Positions 12,601 through 24,600 of a stretch of DNA of 64,000 nucleotides are shown one piece after another. The stretch's first letter is position 1. Every line of letters starts with the position of its first letter. Made by a program: the position numbers and the translations under genes. Source of the DNA: Bathymodiolus brooksi (taxonomy: Eukaryota; Mollusca; Bivalvia; Mytilida; Modiolidae); the NCBI GenBank assembly GCA_963680875.1, contig OY804580.1, forward strand, positions 109,743,534 through 109,807,533. Direction: 5' to 3'. The notes under the pieces were generated by a model that was not told the origin of the DNA, searched no databases, and was given only the letters and a program-made list of their open reading frames with translations.

Positions 12601-15600
12601 TGTCCTTGTGGTTGACATACTAGTGTCCAAAAATATGTAATAAATACATCTATATAATGGTTTACATGGAATGATAAAGCAGGGGCGGATCCACGGGAGA
12701 CGCATCCGGCGCCCCCCCCCCCCCTAAAATTAGAAAAAATATATTTGTTTGGCCTAAAATCGTGATTTTGCATACGAAATACCCCAAAAAAAAATTAAGT
12801 GCGACCCCCCCCCCCCCCCTCTCCTAACTTGAAATCCTGGATCCGCCACTGTAAAGTGTTTATTAGATGGAATGGGGTACTATCATACTTCACATGGCGG
12901 TTATATATAGATGTATGAACATGTCACTAACTTCGGAGTGAACTTATTTACGTTGTGCCAATGTATTCTAACTTTTTAGTTTTTTAATCTTGACATTCTG
13001 TTGAAACAAATTTCCAAACACAGTCAAAACTGTATATAAAAGGTACTCAATGGAACCTGTAAATGTGCCCTTTATGGGCTGTTATCCCTTATATACAGGT
13101 TAAAATTATGTGCACTATTCATTAACGGGGAAAATGAGGCTGCCCTTTATTGACAGTGATTTGTTATATAGAGGTGTCCTTTAAGATAGATTTAACAGTA
13201 CCAGCATATACATGTAACACTTGTTGATCAACAACAATTAAATTTAAATAGTAACTGATTGCTGTAGACATTAGAATTTATTAAACATTTATCTAAGATG
13301 TTTATCATAATTGATAGATTTATCCCATGTTAGAATGATTCAGCAGAAATATTGCTGTAGCATGAATATACTGACATGTATATTACTGGTAATCTCTGTA
13401 ATCATCTGATTTCGATTAGGTCATTGTGCAACAATTCAGTTATATATTTGCATTTTTCTTTTATTTCGGTATGTTTGTTTTGTATGTTTACATACTTTTG
13501 TTTCATATTACATTCTTTTTTTTTCTGTGGTACATTTTAGACTATTTAGTGATCAAATATATATTGAATTCGTTATCGTAATTTGCAATTCACTCTTCGA
13601 TATTGTGATGTGCAATCCCTCCATTTTCCCTTCTCTAGTTTAGCATGCCTTTTCTAACCAATTATAAAGAAATTACCACATTCTGTTTCATCTGAAGAAT
13701 CCCAACAGTCAGGTCGTCCGTTGCACTGTAGTATATTTGTAATACATTGACCATTTCCACATCGGTATTCATCTTTACCACACAATCCTAATACGATATA
13801 TTAACAAACATAATCATGAAAACGAAGATTTATTTTAGCGCCCACGACCCGTTTCTGGAATAAACTTTATCATGTACACTCATTAGCAAACTATTGGAAA
13901 GACAAATAATTTAAAGGTCTATGGGAGCATGCAAAAAAAAGATTGCATATGCCTGAGGAAGATTGACATCAGTTATAATAAATTACATTATTTCGGAAAT
14001 GTAAATTTCAGAGTGCTATATATTCAATACGATTAACAAATATCGCGGAAATATGTGAACACAATACAATTAAACTCAATGCAATATTATTAGAACATTT
14101 ATCAGTGAGAGTGTAAATTTAGTTCATACCAGAGAGGCGTAGAAGTTGATTGATTGGAAAGTGGGGATAAACGTTCTGAGGGGGCATGTAAGTGTGTGTG
14201 TGTGGGGGGGGGGGGGGGGGGCTTTGGAAGAGAACTAGAAGTCCAGGGCGCATTCAAATCACACAAGCTAAAACGTTTTCTTGGCTTTAAAAACACACTA
14301 TTACCTCCTGATTTAATGATAATTTTCTTGCTTTTTCTAAATTTTCCCAATAAAATTAATGCTCCCTAGAAACCCCCTGCAACACCCCTGTACCTGTAAT
14401 ATTTTTCTAAGTTAAACATACATTCAAGTAATCATAGCATATGTATATCTTAATCAATGCAAATTACACATATTATTATGCATCCGTAACTAGACAACTA
14501 TCATGTGAATTGCTAACCCTTGCTACATGTAAATGAACGCTTTTTCTGTTATTTCTTTCGATTTTGATAATTTTATATTGGAATTATTGCGACAGTTTTT
14601 GGTACTGTCTTGTTTTTAATTTTATTATAAAACTGAATCCACAATATTAATAGAAAGTAAACACTGTATGACGTCTTTAAGGTAAACAAAGGACAATGAA
14701 TGTTCTTTAGAATGTCTAACTCACCACAATTATATTCATCCGCTCCATTAGAACAATCTACCTCGTTATCACACCACCATTCTGATGGTAAACATTGACC
14801 ATTACTACAGGAGGTAAAATCGTCTTCACATGCCGTTTCTGAAATACGTAAATGTATTTTATTAGACATGCATATCCTATAATGAAGGACCACAACATGA
14901 AAAAACTATCTTATGAAAATGCATCTTCGAAGCAACGGATGATAGAACCGCCGCGATATAACTGAAATATTGTTGAAAGTGGCGTTAAACACCATAAACC
15001 TAAACCATCAAATTAATCATGCTGTCTACCAATACATATGAAAAAACCTTTACAAGGATATCTGCGCCCTCAGTCATATGTAACCCCTCAGTCATATGTA
15101 ACCCCTCAGTCTTATGTAACCCCTCAGTCTTATGTAACCCCTCAGTCATATGTAACCCCTCAGTCATATGTAACCCCTCAGTCTTATGTAACCCCTCAGT
15201 CATATGTAACCCCTCAGTCATATGTAACCCCTCAGTCATATGTAACCCCTCAGTCATATGTAACCCCTCCGTCATATGTAACCCCTCAGTCATATGTAAC
15301 CCCTCAGTCATATGTAACCCCTCAGTCCTATGTAACCCCTCAGTCATATGTAACCCCTCAGTCATATGTAACCTTATCAGGTTTTTGTTGGCTATACTGT
15401 TATCCCTTTTTTTTCTTTTTTTTTTAGCTCCCATAGACTAAAATTATTTGGCTTTCCAATCTTTTGACTTTGAGCGTACTAGATGAAAGTTATTCCAAAA
15501 GCGCGTTGTGCATATTAAATTAGACATCTAGATGTTTTAGTCATTAAATATAACAATACCTATTTTCACCGATCTGTACTTTATTGTAAACACAATATCT

Positions 15601-18600
15601 CCATCAGTTGATAATTGTAGGAACATGGAAGGTCCAGTTGACAGTATATCTTCTTTAGATGGTACGCATGCGTCCCAAAGACGGTTTGTTTGATTTGATA
15701 GTCCATCATATACATGAAGACTTTCCTTCTCACATGCTGTATGTGTAATTAACTGAGTAATATCTACATCAATCACCTGCAAGGTTAAAATATATCTAAT
15801 ATCTAATATATTGTCTTCGAAATATCCGTTTTAGTTGTTTAAAATCGCATTGTCCTCAAATGTAAAAACCCTGTATTTAACAACACAACATTTCTCTATG
15901 AGAAATGGAACAGCAATGGGACCTAACATGACGCCGTCTCATCCGATTATATTTATAGAACATAAAAACAAACAAAAAATTTAAACAAAATTAAAACAAA
16001 ATAAAACAAAATAAAACAAAATAAAACAAAACAAAAACAAAAGCAACTAATGAAAGAACAAAAAAGTATATCCAAAACAAAACACACTTTCCTTTGTACA
16101 AATTCCTCTCTTTCGGCACTGAAGTAAACATTTGTTATTTTGTTATCTAATCGAATTCATATCGGAACGTCTTACACAACCAACGATAATTGAAACAGGG
16201 ATGTTGTTTATATACAATTAGTCTAGATGTGCAGGACAATAACAAAAACTGAATTAACATGTTTACGACAAAGCAAAAACAAAAAACAATTACCCTGTTT
16301 TTCTTTGCAAGTAACAACCATGTGCATATTCGTTTCTCCCCAAGGTATGGAATATTGACAGTCAGGTTTCCATAATTGTCTATCAACACGTGTTCAGTCA
16401 CGTGACATGCTACAGGAATAGTGAATAGAGAAGAGGATGTGGATGTATGCGGAGAAGGAGTTATAATTGAAGACACGTCCATTTCTGATGACATCATACT
16501 TATATGTGGCGTTGGTTTAACTGATACATGAGATATTTGATGTGACCATGGAATACTCAATAGGGTGTCTGGAACCGTGCTTAAAACTACTAATTGTCTG
16601 TGTGTACCTTTTTGTGTTGGTAAATATGATGAGGACGTTGAGCCTTCAGCATATGATGTGAATAACTTCTGTGGTGGAACGTTTGACGTGGGGAACAAGC
16701 TTAGAATATATGATGTTGATAACCTCTCTGTTGAAATGTCCGATGATGGCGTTGAGCTTGAACAATGCGGTGTAAATATTGATGTTGTTGAAATGTATGG
16801 TGTGGAAGAATGTGATATAAATATTTTTTCTGTTGGGGCATATGATGTGGAAGCTGAACTTGAACCATATAATGTAAATACATTCTCTTTAGAATCTACA
16901 CTGCTAAAGTTATTGTCTTCTGAACCCAGATGTTCAGTTGATTGAAAATGGTCGCTTGTTGTTGTACTAATCGATGGCAAAGACTGATCTAAAACATTGG
17001 ATGTTATTATACCGGGTGACTGCATGTGATGAATAAGACTTGACGAAGGCATTGCTACACTTATTGATTCCGTGTCTTGCTTTTCGGATCCTATTTGGTG
17101 AGAAGATATATAAATATCAGACTTAGTTAGATAATTGTGGGAAATTAAATTATCTGAATGATATAGTTCTGTAAGTAATGCATGTGATGCATCTATAGCA
17201 GTTAGAGATTGAAAGTCATATGTTACTTCTTTTACCAAATTTGTTGGTTGAATGGTTGCTTGAGGCATGTATTCCAATAGTGTGGTTGTTAAAAAAGTTG
17301 AATGTAAATCCTGAGAAGGGATATGTTCTGTTCTACTAGCTGATATATCTAAATGTAGACTATATCCTGATTGACCAAATGTGGATAAATATGAAGTGTC
17401 ATCTGCAAAGTCTTTCGACTTCATGATCATGTCTTTGCTATTTGACAGAGAGATATATTCTGTCAAAGTTGGATGCATATGTAAATTTTCAGATTCTGGC
17501 GTAGCTGTTTCAAGTACAGATTTGATTTCAAATGATTGGGGTTCAGTAATAGTACTAAATTGGTAGTCCGCTGTTTCCTGATTCTCATACATGTATGACG
17601 TCGTCATATTAACGTGGCTGTCAGTTTGTAAAGAGTTTATCCCTGTCTTTGAAGTGGTAGCATCTGAAAAACCACAATTAGTTTGATACAACTTTTAGAT
17701 GATAGTAAATGTTATACAAGTGCATCAAGAATAACGTTTTCTAAATAAAGAATAGCAAATAGTGCTCATTTCAAAGAGGTATACATCTCAAATATACTTT
17801 AGAGAAATCTTGGCATCAATGTATGAAAAGCCTTACAGAATCTAAATGAATTAACTACAGACACATGGCATAAACATTATATGATTGGACTAGAACTTCA
17901 AAGGCTGTGAAATGGGCGTTTGTAATTTTAACTATGTGTACCGCATTACCAAGTGTGAATATTAAAACATATCACTTTCATAGCAAAACTTTTTTAAAGA
18001 AGAAATAAAAGAAAGCATATTAAAAATATACAGAGACTTGTGTCAAATCTACACGAAACGCAATACTAGAAAGTTTTGTTTAACATGAACCCCACTAAAA
18101 ACCGGCGGTGAACTCTGGAATGGTGACTGTTTTAATTAATATGTGTAATTCATGTCTTATTAATAATATTTTACCTTTATCCGTTTTAATTAGGACCTGA
18201 AATCCTGGTCTAGTAACAATATGATCTGATATAAATTCTATGCAAATATCTCCTTCAGATGTAAAATTAGGCGGAGCTCTAGTTCCACAGAATTTATCCG
18301 ACGCCATTACCCCGCATTTCCCAGCATACACCAATACATAATCCCAATTACATAGATACTGGTATTCAACGTCGAAATTCGTGAAATTAACAACAACCTA
18401 AAAAATACAAAAAAACATTACAATATACCCCATGAAGGTTATCCTAGAAAAACATTACAATATACTTGATGAAGGTTATCCCAGAAAAACATTACAATAT
18501 ACTTGATGAAGGTATCCCAGAAAAACATTACAATATACCCGATGAAGGTCATCCCAGAAAAACATTACAATATACCCGATGAAGGTCATCCCAGAAAAAC

Positions 18601-21600
18601 ATTACAATATACCCGATGAAGGTTATCCTAGAAAAACATTACAATATACCTGATGAAGGTTATCCCAGAAAAGCATTACAATATACCTGATGAAGGTTAT
18701 CCAGAAAAACATTACAATATACCTGATGAAGGTTATCCCAGAAAAACATTACAATATACCCGATGAAGGTCATCCCAGAAAAACATTACAATATACCCGA
18801 TGAAGGTTATCCCAGAAAAACATTACAATATACCTGATGAAGGTTATCCCAGAAAAGCATTACAATATACCTGATGAAGGTTATCCCAGAAAAACATTAC
18901 AATATATCTGATGAAGGTTATCCCAGAAAAAACATTACAATATACCTGATGAAGGTTATCCCAGAAAAACATTACAATATACCTGATGAAGGTTATCCCA
19001 GAAAAACATTACAATATACCTGATGAAGGTTATCCCAGAAAAACATTACAATATACCTGATGAAGGTTATCCCAGAAAAACATTACAATATACCTGATGA
19101 GGGTTATCCCAGAAAAACATTACAATAAACCTGATGAAGGTTATCCCAGAAAAGCATTACAATATACCTGATGAAGGTTATCCCAGAAAAACATTACAAT
19201 AAACCTGATGAAGGTTATCCCAGAAAAACATTACAATATACCTGATGAAGGTTATCTCAGAAAAAACATTACAATATACCTGATGAAGGTTATCCCAGAA
19301 ACTCTTCGCGTGCACTAAATTTGATATCTACGTTTTTTTTATTATATGACTTGTGTATTGATTAATATCGTTATTATTTATAAACAAAATCGTAGAGATC
19401 TAATTTAGTGCAGACGACACGTTTCTTGAATAACACACAGTCAAGAAGATAGTCAACATACTGCAAAGTAAAATAATTCAAACACGTTTAAGAAAATCAA
19501 AGATCCCGGACATGATATGTATGTGTTATCTTGAACTTAGACAAATCTTTTCCTATAACTCTAATATTGTGCAGTACTGATAAGAATTGTACGTCTGCGC
19601 ACCTTGAAAGTCTGCGCACCAATATTGCTTCCGCTTCCGTTTCTAATGTAAGCATCGTTTGCTACATCAAGCTCCCACCTACCAAATATCGTATACGTCA
19701 CTGTCGTTTTGCCCTAATTTATTGTATTCCATACCTAGTACAGGAAGTGCTACACGGACTTATAAAACATGTCAAAATCAACAAAAAACGTAGGGTATGT
19801 TTATTTTTCAATTCGTTTTATTACTTACTGTTATTTAATTTTTTTACATCGATGGAAATAAGAATGATTTATGTTTCACTTGATACCAAATTTAAATAGA
19901 GAAACTTTTTTTTCGCAATGTAGACGCCCTCGGAATCGCTAGGTGAGCAGATTTAAAAATATGGCTCTGTATGTCAATTGGTCCCTTAATTAAACTACAA
20001 CACCACAATGTTTAGCATATCCGTAATTTGTAAAAGCTACATGGATTTTGGTATCCCTTTTGTGATTTATCTTAGTATATACCGGTATACAACTAACATG
20101 TTTCTAGTTGCAACGGAATCTTATGTTATATAAAACGGACTTGTAGCCTCACGTTGTTTTTTTGTGGAATACTAACCATACTCATCTATAGCTGTACAAG
20201 TTGGTATATTACTTATTATATCTCACTAATACCAGACCCATTGACACTTAAATGATATAATGACATGTTGGTATTTCTATTAAACTTTAATGTCACGTTT
20301 TTGGTTGAATAATAAAAGCTTATTACAGTTCGTTACACCTTTAAAAGGTGACAATAATCCTCCAGCGAGGCTTTGTAGTGACCTAATTCCTCTCACTTCT
20401 TATCGTGTATTGTAGCATCTCATTTTGCATTTGTTATTTAATTTGTTATGTAAATAAAGGAACTACACCTTGTTATAGAATCAACCTGTATATAAAGGCC
20501 ACTCAAGGGAACCTGAAAATGTGCCTTTTATATACAGGTTAAAATTATACTCTTATGCACTATTCATTAATGAGAAAAATGAGACTGCCTTTTATAGGCA
20601 GTGATTTGCTATATAGAGGTGCCCTTTAAGGCATGTTTGACTGTGAATAGTATAGTATAGCAGCATACACTGACTTGTATAATATATATTTTTTAAATAT
20701 CTTGATCCGATTTAACACAATAAAAATATTAATGGTAAAATATAAATATCAATATTTAAAGGACACAATCAAAGCACAATTATGAGATTAACATTCTTTT
20801 AGTATTTATGAGAAACGTATTTGTAAATCACGGGTGGGGGTTAATGTACTAGGCCGCTGAAATGGGTAACGAATATATCACTAGGTCGCTAATTAAGAAA
20901 ATATATGAACAGAGCTATATTTTATATAACTAATGTATGAATAGGCCCGGTTTTCAATGTTATAAGGCTTATCTGCACAGCTTGTGTCGGTGAAACAGTC
21001 CGAAAACAGTGCTGACGAATGCGGAAAATTAAACTGGTTTTAATATTTATAGTAAATATGAGAATGGGTGTGCTAAAAATATATCAGTAGGCAGTATTTC
21101 TGGGAACAATATATTAATAGATTAATAAGAAAATATATTGATGAACATGAGAAACTATCCAACATTATACTTAGACACTTTATTAAAGTAAAGTAACAGC
21201 GATTTGATTGTTTTTTCTACCTTTCACAGTCACATTATAGTCTTCAGCTTAACTCATACCATAAAATGAGTGTGAAACAGACCCTAATATAACCTGCAAT
21301 TGAGTGGTACTCTTTACTGTCGACATATATCCGAAATATGTGAGCTAGGAATGGGAGTAAGAGTCATCGAAATCTCAGCTGAGCTTCCCTATCTACAATT
21401 TGTATGCAAGATACCCCATCAAGATGGTATACAAATTGCTCAGTCCTTGATAAATAAAGACCAATAATACATGAACACATATTGAATGGAAGCTAAAATG
21501 ACTGATCTCTCCCTTAATCAAAAGTTAAAAAATGTGTTATTATTGCTGTTCTTTGTCTTCTATTGAACAGATTCCAGAAATGTGTGTAAACAATTATGAT

Positions 21601-24600
21601 GCTGAGTGCATTCTAAGTGTAAAGAATTTCTTAATCCATATAAATTATAAACGCACTGAGTAAACGTATATTTGAAAAATATGTATGTAAATTTAAAATG
21701 AATTCTTACCAGAAAAATCGGTTATTGAAAGTAATTCATATACAAAACTTTATATATAGATATGAAAGGTAATGTATATTCTTGTATGTAATAAGATACA
21801 TAGAAAATTATACCTCACAGCAATCTGTCATATTTAACATACGAAATAGTCATAATGGTTATATACACATATTGCATTTCGATTTTTTTTTTTTTTTTTT
21901 TTGCATAGCGTAGTGGTATGGTATTTGGATTTACGTTGTGAGTTCGAATCCCACTCATGGCGAGATGTACTCAATACAACATTATGTGATAAAGTTTGTT
22001 AGTGACTTGTCGGTGATTTTCTCCGGGTACTCCAGTTTCCCCACCAAAAAAAATAATGAAAAACAACCCCCAAGATATAACTGAAATATTGTTGAAAGTG
22101 CCATTAAACATCACAACCATAACTATAACTATGTTTTACAAATATAAATGAAATATTGTTGAAAGTGCCATTAAACATCACAACCATAACTATAACTATG
22201 TTTTACAAATATAAATGAAATATCACTTTTCAACAATATTTTAGTTATATCGTGGTCTATAATTTTATTGGTGAAGGAAACCAGAGTATCCAGAAAAAGA
22301 AAACCCGCCTGTCGCAAGTCACTGAAAAACTTGATCATATATTGCGCATACCAGGGTATCGAGTACACCCTGTCCTGAACGGAATTTGAACTCATAAATG
22401 GGTTTTGATGATAGACACTTATAAAATAAGTAAGGGTAAATCTATCATGATAAGATCTATTTTATATTATATAGGCCACTACCGCCACTACATAGGTACA
22501 TGTAGATGTAAATCCAACTATGATATGATATTGGTCGAGATGAAACCTCACAAATCAATTTGTGAATTATAATATTATTTTCTATATGTTATTACCATCA
22601 GAAAGAGACTATACAAGAGATGTACAAAATAAACAGAAATTAATCTTTTTGTTTATTAAACCATGATTTTTCTTTCCATTATCCATAATATATGTCTTTT
22701 TCCCATAAATTTTATCGTCAGTTTTGAATAAAAAAAAATGTAACGAATAAAAAAATATAATATAATAAATTTAAATTATTAACATATTTTGTCTGATTAT
22801 TTATGAGGTGAAATTCCTGATGTTTACTATCAATATACACGTATTGAATATGTGGAATGTATTGACTACTTATATTCTGTACATTACAGTGTAGAACATA
22901 TTTATATGCATTCAAAACTGTAATAGATGGCAGCTATGTCAGTGTATAAAAGAGAGAGTAGTAGTAGTGTGAGGGTTTAACGTCCGGAGAGAGGTTGCAG
23001 AGGACATATTTTTATAGCATTCAGCGTTCGATGAACATTTGAAATTGTGTTAACGAGTTTATATTAACCTATTATTACTTGTGAATGAGATTTTTAACTA
23101 TAATAAAATTATCATCAATGCATACCAGAATCACATAATTATTCTTCTCAGAGGAAAATAATATCTTTTCTAAAATTTGAATTAAATCCAAAAAAAATAT
23201 GATAGGGTTAAGACATGTGCTTTATAGACGGCAGCCCAGGGACCTCCGTCAGCTGAGGACCACTACAGATTAAATGAAATCAATTTACTGTGAAATGTTT
23301 CTTCCTTTGTAAATACAGAATGAAAGTATAAGTATGTTGAATGTATCTCTTTCAAACGGCTAAATCAGAAATCCTACTTTAGTTCATTATCACTCGACTC
23401 GTGGAGCTTCACAGCATCTGTAGCCCATGGGACTATACAATCGTAATCCGTTTCTGTATAAAACATGCACATGTATCACTCTCAGAAGTTGATGTTCTAT
23501 TTCAAACATAAAGTTCTATGTGTACTGTATATCAAATATCTGAACTTCTGCACGATGTTGTAGCATCATAATAAGAATATCGGAGAAGAACAGGTTAAAG
23601 ATACCAAAGGGGCAATCAGAAACCATAAATCAAAGGGCAGTCAACAACACACTGGTCAAAAGAAAACAGACAAAAAGACAAACAATAATCTACAAAACAC
23701 TACACAGAAAACTACAGGTCGAGCAACACGAACATCACACTGAAAACCAGGGTGAACTTGGGTGCTCCGGAGGGATCAGCACTTCCTGCTCCATGTGTGA
23801 CACCCGAACATTGAAATTGTATAACATATCAAACGTTTGAATAAACATTAGAGAATATCAAAGATGGACCATCCAGAGAAGCTGGCAACATATGGTACAC
23901 AAGAGGAAGACAAACAATCCAGAGAAACTGGCAACATATGGTACACAAGAGGAAGACAAACAATCCAGAGAAGCTGGCAACATATGGTACACAAGAGGAA
24001 GACAAACAATCCAGAGAAGCTGGCAACATATGGTACACAAGAGGAAGACAAACAATCCTGAGAAGCTGGCAACATATGGTACACAAGAGGAAGACAAACA
24101 ATCCAGAGAAGCTGGCAACATATGGTACACAAGAGGAAGACAAACAATCCAGAGAAGCTGGCAACATATGGTACACAAGAGGAAGACAAACAATCCAGAG
24201 AAACTGGCAACATATGGTACACAAGAGGAAGACAAACAATCCAGAGAAACTGGCAACATATGGTACACAAGAGGAAGACAAACAATCCAGAGAAACTGGC
24301 AACATATGGTACACAAGAGGAAGACAAACAATCCAGAGAAACTGGCAACATATGGTACACAAGAGGAAGACAAACAATCCAGAGAAACTGGCAACATATG
24401 GTACACAAGAGGAAGACAAACAATCCAGAGAAACTGGCAACATATGGTACACAAGAGGAAGACAAACAATCTAGAGAAACTGGCAACATATGGTACACAA
24501 GAGGAAGACAAACAATCCAGAGAAACTGGCAACATATGGTACACAAGAGGAAGACAAACAATCCAGAGAAACTGGCAACATATGGTACACAAGAGGAAGA

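Noticed and set aside
15000..15441. Frames with GLHMTE, SYVTPQ and NPSVIC repeats
   Set aside because: The 18-bp array simply lacks stops; it is intronic and derived from a dispersed repeat.
19531..19899. 122-codon plus-strand frame in the CUB 1 intron
   Set aside because: No family, no splice context, and low-complexity T-rich C-terminus.
21906..21951. tRNA gene from A and B boxes
   Set aside because: Followed by the S1 SINE body and tail and no cloverleaf 3' half; it is a SINE head.
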